Source: Rhynchonema sp. JSB1_4 (taxonomy: Eukaryota > Nematoda > Chromadorea > Monhysterida > Xyalidae). Taken from it: DNA of 64,000 nt. The stretch lies in NCBI GenBank assembly GCA_030248065.1, contig JASAMV010003191.1, positions 1-64,000 on the forward strand. The letters run 5' to 3'. The position numbers and the translations under genes were made by a program. Shown piece by piece: positions 25,632 through 38,015 of this stretch (within the stretch, counting starts at the first letter, position 1; every line of letters starts with the position of its first letter). The notes under the pieces are model-generated. The model had not been told where the DNA came from. It worked only from the letters and a program-made list of their open reading frames with translations, and searched no databases.

Positions 25632-26082
25632 CAGTGCGCTCGAACGGGATTGCCCATCGGTATATTAATCGCTACTGGGATCGGGATTTCTTTCCCGGGA
25701 TTGAAATTTCCAAATCGGAATCGGGATTTTTAATTGGGATCGGGATCGGCATAGCAGTTTTTGGCACAATACACATGAGTCACATTACCGAAGAGGTTCA
25801 TTTTATCTATACCACGTAGTCGGGCTGCTACAAAACATCGGCGCAGTTCAGACAACGTCAAATGGCATCAAACTCGACCATTTTTCCTTTACATTTCTGT
25901 TGCCATACTCGTTTTTCTACCACACAAAACTGATAACGCGACTTTTAGCAGCTCTATAATCCGATCTATGGCATAATGATAAATAGAATTCCGATAAGAA
26001 TGCTGGATTGGCATCGGGACGGGATCCGAAGATTAATCGAAATAGGGATTTCATTTTCCGGATCGGGATTTCGGGAGCACTG
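25632..26082. mobile_element. hAT-like MITE, ATCGGG family, copy 2
   Basis: 451 bp with the same CAGTGC(G)CTCGAACGGGAT start and GGGAGCACTG end as 10324-10821. It is flanked by GCTGTGTC (25624-25631) and GCTATATC (26083-26090), matching at six of eight positions. Interior similarity includes the AGTTTTTGGCA and TTTTTAGCAGCTCT blocks. Confidence 0.8.
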
Positions 26083-26885
26083 GCTATATCCATAGAGACT
26101 ATGATGATTTGTCCGAGCAATGGGAGGTTGCTTTTTGGACGTTGTATGATAACGAGGGGCCTGAACATTCCAAAATCCTTTGCGAACAAAAGTTGCTTTC
26201 AACGACTGGGATTCAAGCCAGGTGCTCAACCTAATAACCGGGGCACGAGCTTATCGACGCGTTCGTTCCAGGATGCAAATGTATAACGAATGACCAAACC
26301 CTTTGCGTGCAGGAGCAAGTGCTTCGATCAGCTTGCAATGCCGCTGTTCGGCGGAGGACCTGGGTTCCGAATAAAACAACTTTTTGTTCGCGCAGAGGAT
26401 TCTGGAATGGTGCATACTGGACGCATCAGGTGACTGTAGATTTGTCTCTCAAGAAAACAAGTATGGCGGGCCAGCGCGCAGGATTCTGTCGGCGTGCCCA
26501 CCGCGGTTGGACTGCTGCGAGCCAACTGGCCAGCGATGTGTTGCACAAAGGGAGTCCGAGCACAACACTTCATTTCATGTCAATACTTCATGTGAGAAGA
26601 CAGTTCATGCGAGTCAACCCTTCATGTGAAGTCTGAGGCTTAGCAACCGCTTACGAACGCGTAATGCTTCTTGATTCCAAATACTTGAAAAAATAAACGC
26701 TGATCTGATAGGTTGTGCGTGAATTACTTGGCTACTGCAGTTTTAGGCAAGGTACACCCAATTATTGGCCAAGGGACCCAAAATGAAAGGTGCTCGACGA
26801 AAAAATCCTTGAACGTTAACCAAAACAAAAAAGAAAATAACAAAAGCTTCCTCGGCTCCGATTCGATCTTCGTTTCAATGCTTTC
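26083..26885. other. Non-coding stretch between two transposons
   Basis: Open frames on both strands at 26307-26636 were checked. They have no family motif or consistent splice sites. Confidence 0.3.
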
Positions 26886-26893
26886 ATTTTATT

Positions 26894-27701
26894 GGAACTA
26901 CTAAAGCTCGCGGCCACCCCCTGAAACTACCGTAATCCTTAACCTACCGTAACCAAACTTCAGTCACGTGACCTACAGACCCACACACACCCCCTTGTGC
27001 AATTTCAGTCGAATCGGTCAACCGAATCGGCCACGGCCGATCGCCATCGGAGGTATCGGGGCAAATTTTCAAAGTTGCTCGAAATTAAACATTAGCACCT
27101 CTATCATGTTCAGAATTTCACGCTGAATCCAAAAATGTTAGTCTCATTAAAATCCGATGACGAACAAAAAAGATATGCTAGTGAGTGTGACATCATGTGT
27201 GTATCATGCGTATCATGCATTTGTTGCCCATAGCAACAACTCATGGTTGGACTGAGTGGCCCTGAAGAGGGCCGTTGGGTTTGGGTAAGTGGTCCGCAGA
27301 CCAAAGGTGGGGTTGGTAACTCAGCGGTTACCAGCGACAAGCAGCAGGAAGCGCTCGAACACGGTCGGGTCGCGGTGACCAGCACGCAACATGCACTTGC
27401 TTCGGAACCAGGCTTCCGCCAGGTACTTCGGCAGTCATCGGATTTTAATGAGACTAACATTTTTGGATTCAGCGTAAAATTCTGAACATGATAGAGGTGC
27501 TAATGTTTAATTTCGAGCAACTTTGAAAATTTGCCCCGATACCTCCGATGGCGATCGGCCGTGGCCGATTCGGTTGACCGATTCGACTGAAATTGCACAA
27601 GGGGGTGTGTGTGGGTCTGTAGGTCACGTGACTGAAGTTTGGTTACGGTAGGTTAAGGATTACGGTAGTTTCAGGGGGTGGCCGCGAGTTTTAGTAGTTC
27701 C
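26894..27701. mobile_element. 808-bp foldback element with ~260-bp arms and perfect 8-bp target duplication
   Basis: Arms 26894-27161 and 27434-27701 are nearly identical inverted copies ending GGAACTACTAAA / GTAGTTCC. The exact 8-mer ATTTTATT flanks the element (26886-26893 and 27702-27709). The 270-bp centre is much richer in G+C than the arms and not related to them. Such long terminal repeats around foreign-looking cargo recall Mutator-like or hAT foldbacks; 8 bp favours hAT, but 9 bp cannot be excluded because a G follows both copies. Confidence 0.85.
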
Positions 27702-27709
27702 ATTTTATT

Positions 27710-28420
27710 GTGTATGGCGTTGTCGTTGTCACATGATCTGAATCTGAGATTTAGTTCAAAACTGTCTATATTTGGTGACAAGGCAGATCAAGAAGAAAGA
27801 GGTAAAAAACACGATGGTGAAAACAGCCGCAGAGAAGCATTTTTTGACCATAATGTCCGCACTGGGCCCCCAGGTAGTTATGCCCCCCTCTCACTGTTTC
27901 GTCTGTTCGCCTTTGTGCCGCCTGCCCGCTGGTGATCGTGAAAGCAAAGCGAAAAGAAGTGCCCGGGCACGCAAACCTGGCAGTTTTAACACAACACACC
28001 ATTCATGTACATAGCATAGTCGTGCACCGATTCCGCGCGGCCCGGAGGCAGTGTCTTGTTGCACAGATGTCATGATGAAGTGTTGTTTTTACTTCGTCGG
28101 GCGGTCAAAAGTTGAGGACAGTTGGCGGAGCACTTGCTCATGCATAAATCCACAACAAACAGTGCGCTCACAAAAGCAATGTTTCATTCATTTTTACTCT
28201 TTTGTCGACAGCGCACTCAGCGCGATCCCCAGTGCTCGAACGGGATCCCGGTGGCGTTCCTTGTGAAGATTTTTCGAACAAACCCAATTCTGTGGTCATT
28301 TTCAGCGGTTTCCATGTGTTTATGCATATATGTTGGAGATCATTTCTGAAATCTGAAATCTCAGGTATGTCCCAAAGTAAGCCCCAGGGACATGGGTATT
28401 CTCCGGGGGCACAAACGAAG
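27710..28420. other. Non-coding; solo terminus of the ATCGGG element family near 28230
   Basis: CAGTGCTCGAACGGGATCCC at about 28229 matches the left end of 10324-10821, but the rest of the element is absent. Confidence 0.4.
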
Positions 28421-28467
28421 AGGATGGATGGAGGAGGATGGATGGAAGATGGATGGAGGAGGATGGA
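28421..28467. repeat. GGATGGA-type short tandem repeat
   Basis: Imperfect tandem GGATGGA/GGAGGA units over about 47 bp. Confidence 0.9.
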
Positions 28468-28525
28468 CGAACATTGACACACGATACGCGTGTTCGGATA
28501 AAACTTTTGCCCCGACATGTAGGCT

Positions 28526-28821
28526 GTGAGCAGATAAACGCGGAATGCGGAAACTGGTTAGCAGATAAACGCGGAATGGCAGATTTCTGCATTCCGCATT
28601 CCGCGTTTATCTGCTCACCTTTGCGGAATGGTGCGTGCTTGGGTGACGATGACAACTCCCAGCGTGCTGACCTCAAATGTTGCGTGTTAACGCAAACAGC
28701 AACTGAGAGGTTTGACCAAAAGCATAAATTTAATTGCAGAAATGCAGAATTCCGCAAAGGTAAGCAGATAAACGCGGAATGCGGAATGCAGAAATCTGCC
28801 ATTCCGCGTTTATCTGCTCAC
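28526..28821. mobile_element. Palindromic MITE with GCAGATAAACGCGGAATG repeats
   Basis: Outer inverted repeats GTGAGCAGATAAACGCGGAA / TTCCGCGTTTATCTGCTCAC. Each half contains its own near-perfect palindrome of the same sequence (28558-28617 and 28763-28821), so the element is a palindrome of palindromes. A non-repetitive centre of about 140 bp separates the halves. Confidence 0.75.
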
Positions 28822-30054
28822 ACCCGTATTGATTGCGTAGGTGTTGCGGGCGCGCGGTGCGTGCGTACATTCCAAGAGCTATGCCAACATGTACATGTTG
28901 ATTGTGATTGTCTTGTTCAAAATCTCCGTCTCTTGGCTTATGTAATGGCATTCAAAATTGTAAAAACATTGCGTGTTTGCATGCGCGCGCAATATGCCAG
29001 AGACAGAGAGCAACACACGAAATTCCTTTCAAGACCATGACATACAAACAAGCTGTTGATACAAATGCGCACAAGCGTAAATTGATGATAGTATTGCACA
29101 ACATAACAACAGAACCAAATCAGCACACGTTGACGATACACAGAACTGGGACAAGATTCAACAAAGTAATTTCAGTACAACTTTTAATCAGACATGAAAT
29201 CCCAAAGATTAATAACATAAGCGCGGTTTTTAGAACATTGTCCCTTTTCTCTTCTTCACGTAAATTGACTCACAGTTTTTCATTGTAGCGCTCAACGAAG
29301 AGACACAATTGTACCGTACGTCTGTTGCATGTGAACAAAATATTTGCGCGTCTGCATGCATCCACAAATGCAATCCAAAATCTAACGTTATCTGCGCTTT
29401 CGAAAGGTTATGTACGTACTAGGTGCAGTACATTTACATACCTGTGGGGTGTATCGATCTTTCGCTCCCAGTAAACGCATAAACATTTCTTCAAGGACAA
29501 AGCCTTCTCACCCATTGGGCTTGCAGATTTTAGATAGCAAAATCTTGTTATTATACGTATTTTGTTGTTGTATGGTATAATGTTGAAATTGTAACCTGTC
29601 TACAACAGTTCATAATTCTTGGGCTTATCATAATCATGACATAATAATCACCTGATTTAGTGTAATTAAATTGAATTTTATCATCCGGATCATTGAATTT
29701 GAATTTTTATGCAGGTCCAAAGAACACCCTTTGAAACTTAATCGAACTATTATTATCATGACGTGTGAAAATGAGCCTTTTAACCTTTCAAGAGAACCAC
29801 ATTGTACCGTACGTTTCAGATGTTGATCGCATGAGCATGAGTGCGTTCATGAGTTCATGTTCAAGTGCTATGACGGGCGGGAGGTGTTGTTCATTTTGTC
29901 ACGGATTTTGTTTCGAGTGCACATTAGAGAAAACAAGATGCTCGTGTGAAAGTTACTTTGGAACAATGTTGTCGCCCCGTTTCGAATAAGGCGAACACAC
30001 TTTTGCAATGTATGTCGCGTATGACACACAACTTTGGCTTTGTTGTAGTGCCTG
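28822..30054. other. Non-coding, AT-rich
   Basis: No supported coding segment or element boundary. Confidence 0.3.
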
Positions 30055-30405
30055 CCGGAGTTTTCCAAAAACAGCTCCCCCGATGGCACCGATCGGAAAC
30101 GTTTCCGAATAGAACTCCAGCGGTTAACTAGGCGGAGTAAAAAGTTGTTTAAAACCAAGCAAGAAAGCACACATTTTCCTCACAAAAGAGAGCTATTTTC
30201 GCTAATTTTTCAGCAGAACTGTTCTAAGATCGAATTACACGTGCTTTGAAAGGCACAGGAAGCGATTGTGATAATATTCAAAAGCGTTAGACGACTAAAC
30301 TATCAAAAACACAGCAGCGAGCTTGTTTTCCTCCCCGAGGGCTTCATTTGGGCAAAATGATCAAAACAAAACGGCCGATTTTCGAACCTACAGGGTAAAC
30401 TCCGG
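30055..30405. mobile_element. Diverged copy of the CCGGAG-ended foldback element
   Basis: Ends CCGGAGTTTTCC and AAACTCCGG match 17111-17577. Internal CTCCCCC and CCCCGAGGGC pieces resemble the palindromic units there, but with many differences. Confidence 0.5.
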
Positions 30406-31108
30406 TGCTTGATAGTCAGGTTTGGAAGATCGTTGCTGCAAGTTACGGACAAATATTGCCTCGTTGCATGCCTTTGTTGACGATAACTCCGTTTTTACAC
30501 TGAACGAACGTTTTTGTCTTCACATTATGTTTTAATGAACCAAACATCCGTGTACTCATACATAGTTTCGTCTGCAAGAGTCGCGCATGTTTTTATGTCC
30601 GTTCGAAAAAAACAACGCTCGCGTCTGGTTTGTTATGATTGAAAAAGTGCAAAATTGGCACAATTTTCGCGTGCGGTCCTACTGAATATGATGTTCTTCA
30701 ATCAGATGTATAGGATACGTATGGAACTTGCTGATGTGTATCACCTTTTTGTTGTCATTTTCTTGTTACTTCCGTTTTTACTATCGTGATTCAGACAGAC
30801 TTTGTGGTGTTCGCGTGAGTGGTTTTTGGTCGACACTGTGTGTGGTATGATGCCCGTGTCTCGCCTATATAGGAATAACACATTTTCAGTTTTGCAACTT
30901 TTTTGTGTGTGACCTGATGTCAACTTGCATATATTCGACTTTATAATTGACATTTTTCTGTGCCTAAAACCACAAACTATAACTCGTAACTGCAAGTGTA
31001 CCTCGAAAGTGTGTGACACCAATTCTAGAACAGACGCCAACTGATTTCACAATTTTATTTGTGAAAAATTGGCACAGTATGAAACATCAGAGAAATATTC
31101 ACCCGACA

Positions 31109-34100
31109 ATGGGTGAACTGGTTAACCAGCTGTTCTGGTCAGTGCACTGTTTCTTTCTTCTGACCAACCACTGCGCACTGGCTGTGCTCAGCTCAGACAA
31201 CATCAACCATTCATCTGAAATGAACAGTAATGCTGAAACATCTGATGGTGAAACATCAGCCAGCTGGACAGCCGACACCGCATGCGTGATGCAGTGCTTT
31301 GCATTCTGTCTGATGCAGGTTTGACCTGCCTTTTTTCTTTTTGTTTCATTTTCGGTGTTTCCATTGTGCGACGGTCAAGGGCCCTTACGTACAAGATTCG
31401 TACGTTTTGACGCCGCTGGGGTCAAAGTCTTCGCCTAAACTGCGTCTAACTTCGCCTGATTTATTGGCCAGAACTAAAAAGGTGGGGCCTGGACTTTCTG
31501 GCCTGAAATGTTATCGAATAATGCGACGGCGCATCGTTTTAGTGTTTCGACACGTTTTCACAGAGGGGTAGTGCACCAGGTCATCGTCAGTGGTAATGGT
31601 GCACCATTTCCTCTTATGGTGGGCCCAAATCATCTACGAACTTTCAGAACGTGAACTGCGCCGGTTGCACTCTATTGCCGCCCTCTCAAAACATCAGTAG
31701 TGGCAGCAACCCTCATAATTGCATCACAAACAACAACAACAACAACAACAACACTGATGCTGATGTTTCATTGCAAAACGAAACCAGCGAAGCGTTTGAG
31801 TCCGGATCCACCAACAAGCATTCGGCTTTCGTCAACACCTTCTATCGGTCCAACAACGCTCACACGATTGTGGTGCTCGCACCAAAGTTGGCGGGCTCGG
31901 AGTTTGTGGCGTTCGCACTCGAAGTCGCACCAGTCGGACGTGATTCATGGACGTTTGCGGTGCGTTTGAGTTTATGCGAGGTTAATGATATAGGATTTGA
32001 TCGGGCTCAAGCTCATTTCATGCAAGACATGCGTGATCAGGCTGGGACTTGGTTCGGGCCCACCCGTTATGACGCTTGCATCATATAAAAATGATACGGC
32101 ACTTCTCCACTTTTATCAGGTCTGAATGCTATAGATCGGGATCGAATCAGGGTTTTTAATTGGGATTGGGATTTCTGGACTTTATCAAGATCGAATTCCT
32201 CGGATCGGGACCAGTTCGAGCAAAACGTAGGTCATCTGCGTGTTTGTAGCGCGACTGCACGAACATCAGCGACAGCAGAATTAGCCCATAAGGACCGCTG
32301 TGGACGACATTGAGTAAAGACGCCATTCTGTAAATACATAAGATGGCGTGGAGGTCCTTAAACCGGCCCCGCCTCCAAAAACAATATTGTTTTTTTTGGT
32401 TTTCAAGCTCGTTTTTTTTCATTTGTATATATCGTCAGTTGGCATCGGGATCAAGAACTTTAGTTTTGACGAACTTCACCAGCGGCGAGCCCGATTTAAG
32501 TTTATATCCGAGTCAGATGGGTTTTAAAAAATGTAATTCATTGCATGCATGGCTGTTTTATAATGTTTCGAGTGCGTTGCAGAACGCATCACTGACGCCG
32601 AATCTATCATATTCTGTGCACGACCTGTGCGAAGAATATCAAATTCGTCTGTTTGGATTGGGCGTATCAAATGTTTCAACGACGACAAACAGCAGCTACG
32701 AAGCATCAACAACCAAACTGAGCATTTTGGCCGAGAAAATTGTGGACAAGAAAGCGGATTTCGTGTTGAGCAGCGCGAGCATCCACGTGAACCTGCTGTA
32801 TGACGCGCAAAGCGACACGGTGGTTGCCACTTATACTTGGAGACGGCCAACAGGTAAGGAAGGTTTCTGGATAAGTGTCAAGTTTCCAACGAAGTTTTTG
32901 TGGCATGGGAAAAAAACCGGAATGGCAAATTGCAGCATGGTGTAGGATGAATGTAGAAACGTGCAACTGGCTTTGTGCGTCAATGAGCAGGCACCGTGCT
33001 TACTAGCCTCGAAAAACGTGACGTTCAAAGTTTCTCCGCATTTATTTTTTTCTACATGCATTAACCGGCATGTATACATCCATTTGTGAATAAAATACAA
33101 GCCCGGTTACAGGCTACCAAGCGCGCGATATTGTCGGCTACCCGGTCAATCAAGTGCTGGTGCGTTGTGATCGTGACACCTCATTCTTTGTCGATGAGCT
33201 ACGCGAATCTGTTAGTTTGGGCATAACCATTGGTACCACACCTAATATGTGTGTGAAATCTACAGACTGCGGTCCACCATTTTATGGTGCTGGTCACGTC
33301 AGTTTATTGCGATGACAGCTTTTTGGCTTTTCGACCATAAATGAAAATCGGCTTAAGAGTTGTGAACCACTGAATTCAAAGATGAACGAAATGTAGTCCA
33401 GCCGTAGTTGGTTTTTAAGTTCCAACGCCATTTCCCACATCTACCGTAACCCGAATCCATTCCCAGTTGATGACGACCGACGGCGGCACGCTGACCGTAT
33501 CCTACACAGCCGAACTCGTCCGTCGTCGTTGTCAGCTGCTGTTCGATGTCAGCGCTGTGTCCGTCTGTGGACAGCGGACGAGAGACGATTCGACCAAACT
33601 TGTCAATTTTGACTGTCAGAAAACACCGATCGCCAACTATGAATGCCCGAAAGCTCGTTAGTCACAATTACAGTGCCAGTTGCAATCTTTGGCTGACTGG
33701 GGTACCTACTGAGCCTGCAGGCGTATCCAGGCTTATGAGCCTGCGCAGGCTCAACAAAAGATACATACAATACATAGGTGCAGGCTGGCATGCACAGTAG
33801 AGAACCTGTCACAGGCGCAGACTCTGGATGAGCTTTAAGGCTCGGCGGGGCGCTTGCTATGTAGTTTCGGTGACATTTAGTTTTCAACACACGCTATGAC
33901 AATGACATGGCACGACAGCTTAAGAGCCTGCGCCCGTGACCGTCTTAGTCCATCCATCAGCTCATGACACTCTTTGTTTGCTGAAAAGCTTGACAGGATC
34001 CAGAGCTGTTCCGGTTCCGGTTGGCTTATGAAAAAGAAAAGAAAGAGAAATAGGTTTTTATTTTATTTTGGTGCCCCGTTTTCTCTGACTGCCTTGCGGA

Positions 34101-35929
34101 GGAACAATTTTTCACAACGGAACCTGAACCGCACTACGAAAAATGCCATGAGCTGACGGGCGGACTATGCACGATGCTGCCCATCCTATCCTGCACTCAA
34201 CCACAATGCAACTTAACCACAGATCTTTGTACCCTGTTTTCAGAAGTGCGTCCTCAGTGTCGCATCCAACTGAAGCTGGCCAAGGAAAGACCAACGGGTG
34301 CAACCAACGAAACCACAGTTCGGCTGGAATGGTCCGAGCCCGTTGAGTATGGCCGACCGCTTTACTACCATTTACGCATGGCGCCCGTCCAAAAAGTGGC
34401 CTTCTTCCGCGACCAGCTGTCGACACGTCAGTTGCTGCAGATGAAAGTTGCTGGAAACAAGGTGAGCGGATTAGATCTGAAAATTTGTTTTTTTTCGAAT
34501 TCAAGAGCAACTGTTTAGTAACGTAGCGAGACGCCCGGGAGAACTGTGTACAGCTGATGTGGTACTACATGTGTATACGTGCAGTATACATTTCGTAAGG
34601 ACAGGTACAGTTGATGTTTTGGCCCAAATCACCCAACAAGACAGTACTACGGACGGACCATCGTGCAAATACCCCCACGCACATGAAAACGACCAATATT
34701 GTCGGAATGCACTTCACCTGCATTTGGTCTTTGATGCAAAATAATGTCATTTTCTTCACAATTTCAGGCCCATTTCGATGTTCCATATCACGATTCAATG
34801 GCAGGCAACGGTTACGGTGCCCAGTTGTGTGCAATCTACACGCGTCAGCACGCCACGCTGCCGCCATCAAGTCTACTGGATGTGTTCACGTTTAAATGTC
34901 GTTGTGAAACATCACCTGACAGCAGTGGTGACGAAGTTTTTTGTGCCGACAGGTGCTATTCGGCCAATCAGAAAATTGGAAAAGACTTATTCCCTTCGCG
35001 TCACGGATTTCACGCGCCACTATTCCCTGATGTTGCAAGCACAACGGGAACGACAATTGACATTGTAAGCAGCACCACTATGATGGCTGATGTTTCAACG
35101 ACGAGAGCTGCTGTTTCCAAGCGACTGTCCACAACACCAAAAAGCCATCTAATTTCCAGTGCACAACACACGAGCACAGCTCGAATGTCTCCAACAAAAT
35201 CTGCTGCCGCAACTAACGATGACGAATTATCCACTCCATCCATTACCGTAACCGGTAGCTTGAATACCAGCAACGCGTCAACTGAGAATAACTCGACCAA
35301 TTCAATAATCGATCCAATCACCGATTTGATTGATTTGTTGACCGTCACTGATCAGCAGGACATTGTGAATAACGCCACAGAATTTGCTGTCACCACACCT
35401 TCGTCCGATACAGGTACAGACTTTTTTGGCTGCAAAGGGGTCAATTTTTCATATGTGGAATACACACGCGCAAGATTACAAAATGCGGAATTCAGCCAGT
35501 GAGATAAATTTTCCGGTCTCGATACCGGGCTGTTATGCCACGTATACAATGTGATCTCATTTTCCCATTGTGTTTCCAGTCAGCACGCCACCGAGCTCTT
35601 CCTCTCACCCCACCAATTATTGGAGTCTGGTGAATCCGACACTCAAATTGGCCCTCATCATCTCCGTCCCCATCACCGGTCTGCTCCTGTTGGTCTGTTT
35701 GATCCTGTTGATCGGCCATTACAACATTGGACGCTGCATAGAGCGCAGACATGTGCATACATACCGACCGGCGGCCTATCAGGCAGCCTTTATGGGGTTG
35801 GACGATGTTTCAACCCTGGATGCTAACAACAGTTATGACGGAAGCACGAGGACTAGGCATAAAATCAGGCCGACCAGTTCCAGCCTGCCGCGCGCCAAGG
35901 AGAAATGCATCGAGAAGCTAGATCTGTGA
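31109..35929 (+). CDS. Unclassified type I membrane receptor, 841 residues, complete
   Basis: Eight exons in full phase agreement: 31109-31318, 31648-31959, 32439-32853, 33113-33297, 33467-33656, 34244-34461, 34768-35413 and 35580-35929 (TGA). The ATG at 31109 has a good context (ACAATGG) and begins a signal peptide; in-frame ATGs also lie upstream. The exon 1/2 junction carries a tight cysteine cluster (CVMQC, FC, VNCAGC). An Asn-8 run at ~31728-31751 is an AAC microsatellite. The ectodomain has scattered cysteines, many N-x-S/T sites and a stretch resembling a fibronectin III strand (TTVRLEWSEPVEYGRPLYY, exon 6). A Ser/Thr-rich stalk (exon 7, ~residues 570-725) precedes one membrane helix (LALIISVPITGLLLLVCLIL) and a basic ~80-residue tail. 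I do not recognise the family. Anosmin-like Cys plus FN3 architecture is a distant possibility. Confidence 0.75.
32130..32220. repeat. Fragment of the ATCGGG element in intron 2 of the receptor gene
   Basis: Contains TAATTGGGATTGGGATTTC and GGATCGGGAC units ending in a CAGTTCGAGCA terminus, as in 10324-10821. Confidence 0.55.
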
Positions 35930-36432
35930 TATTTTTCTTCGAGTGTATCAATTTGGCATGCTGATAGCGCTTTGCATTTGTATATAGATTCATGTGATGC
36001 CATATTTTCTCAATTAGTAATGCGATGTGTTTACATTGATATCGATCTCGCTTGCTTGAACGAAGTGCAATTACATATATAGTTTGATCGTGGCGTGCCC
36101 TGACCCCCAAGTGTCACATTTCGTTCGTCATCGTGCGTGTTGCAGGCACACGAGCGAGCCACCGCGTTCGCCGTCCAGTGTCGTCTGGCTGTGCGCATGA
36201 ACAGCAGCCCCGTATTTGTGAAACAGTTGAGGACAGATCGATTGATGTGTGGAAATGTGCACGATGTGTCGCGAAAGTTCGTCAGAGACTTTCTTTTGAT
36301 ATGCTGTCTGTCGATGTGCGGTGCGGTGTGAAACGTTCTGGCATGATCAAACTGCCCAGAAATTACTTTCGTACCGTGCAAATCTTCTGAGATAATGGTA
36401 TCATTTGTGCGCAGTAATTTTGAGACAAAACC

Positions 36433-37668
36433 TTATATTCTCAATTCTCTGTGGTTTATGAGTGAATCTTGCTTATTCGGTCACAAACTGTTGTGTCCGA
36501 TACCACAGAGCAGCAATCATCGCTCCATATCAAGCACAGACTGTTGGATCGCACCGAAATGACGTAAACACCCTTCATAAGTGATGCAAACCAAGTCACT
36601 AAAGTGACTTGTCAATTAAAGTTGCATTTTTTCGCGATTTTGCGCGTTTTTTTAGGCAAATTTGGTAAAAATTTCCCCGAATCCCAGACTTTTTGAAAAA
36701 AAAACTATTTTCAAATTTTTTTTTACAAAAAACTTGTTTAGAAAAGAAATTTTTTTCCAACCCTGCTTCGCAGATCAATTAGTTGGTTGATGTTGATGCA
36801 TTCTTGTGCCGAAGACGTCCAGACTATTCCGCGACTTTTCAGCCCGGAAGTTCAGGTCCGACCTCTTCAGGCCCGGCCGATTCAGGGCCCGGCTGGAACC
36901 TAAGCCTAGGCCTATAAATGGGTCAAATTTGCGATGCCTGAATCGGCCGGCCTGACTGACCGGGCCTTAACGTGTGGCCCGGGACTGAACCGGCGCACAA
37001 TATGTCCAATTCTTGAGCACGATAGATTTTGGGACGGTTGCGTTGAATCACAGGCATGCTTGCCCGCTAATCGCGTTGGGAATGTTGGACCAATTAGGCC
37101 AAAAAGGTCTTTTTCACGCTGTGTTCAGGATTGATATCTCTGTCTATAGCGGTAACTACACTGAGAAATCTGCCAATTGCAAACCAGTGCACATGAGCAT
37201 CGAACATACCCTTTAAATTCAACGTGCTCACAATTCAAACTGAATGAGTCACAATCCACAGGACATATCCGGATACATTCACACGTCGAGCTGGGTGAAT
37301 TTGCTATGGTGATAATGCCACCAATTTTGACCAGTGTAAAGTGCCCTACATGCTTTACCTCTCAGCGTGGTCAAAACGGGGATTCATCACAAAAGGTTGA
37401 AAACCGATCAAATCACTCCCTTTATCAGCACAATAATATAAAATAAGCAAAACGTCAACTGTTGCCTGATTCTGATGTAATCAACTGATAATTTCAGGTG
37501 ACCCCGAGTCCAACCCACCGACAAAAATAAAGGCACCATAAAGGCCATTTTTGGACGTTTTAGAACATTTTGTTCCCCCGAAAAACTTAAAAAAAATTAA
37601 AAAAATTTTTTCAAAAACCTTTTTTTAAAAAAAATAAGTTAAAAAAAATTTTTTTTTGCCCAACCCTG
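36433..37668. mobile_element. hAT-like element split by an inversion
   Basis: Two pieces of one element type. 36433-36765 ends TTCCAACCCTG and is followed by CTTCGCAG (36766-36773). 37526-37668 ends GCCCAACCCTG and is followed by CTGCGAAG (37669-37676), its exact reverse complement. The first piece is an inverted copy of 39030-39335 and the second a direct copy of 39540-39670, the left and right halves of a related element. An inversion through one inserted copy explains both facts; the 36774-37525 segment would be its former left flank. Confidence 0.7.
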
Positions 37669-37744
37669 CTGCGAAGTAACGAATCTATTCTAGCATTGTA
37701 GGCGCAGTGGTGCCACTCTAACCACGATCTTCATTGTTTTCCAG

Positions 37745-38015
37745 ATACCGTAACTTCATGAAATCATCAAATTCCTCCGAATTACATCTGACCAACGCCA
37801 CCAAACCAACCAGACGTCAAGCGGCGCGCGTACAGTGTGACCCAGAACATCGCGAGTCACCGGAGATTTCTCCGGGCCACCCTATAAGACTCAGTCAGAT
37901 TATAGGGGTAGTATTATTGTTTGTTTCGGACTGGTTGTGGCTGGGATGTGCTTGGTACTTGAAAGGATCTACAAGATTGTGGTCAATCGATCGGGTTCCT
38001 GGATACCTTATCTCA
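37745..38015 (+). pseudogene. Possible membrane-protein C-terminal exon with a frame break
   Basis: A splice acceptor (TTTTCCAG) at 37744 opens a frame with NATKPTRRQAARVQC and HPIRLSQIIG. At the GGGG run near 37908-37911 the best-looking continuation changes frame to SIIVCFGLVVAGMCLVLERI, a convincing membrane helix, ending in a TGA at ~38018. The original frame also stays open and hydrophobic (VVLLFVSDWLWLGCAWYL). The combined reading resembles the fourth membrane segment of an ionotropic glutamate-type receptor. A candidate preceding exon starts at 36146 after TTGCAG. No other part of such a gene was found, so this is a fragment, a sequence error, or chance. Confidence 0.25.

Noticed and set aside
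26307..26636. Overlapping open frames on both strands
   Set aside because: No conserved motif, no splice logic; likely chance in a GC-richer patch.
27258..27273. Minus-strand GGCCCTCTTCAGGGCC hairpin resembling a histone mRNA 3' stem-loop
   Set aside because: The stem and flanks look right, but the loop (CTTC) lacks the usual first U, no histone reading frame lies upstream, and it is inside a transposon.
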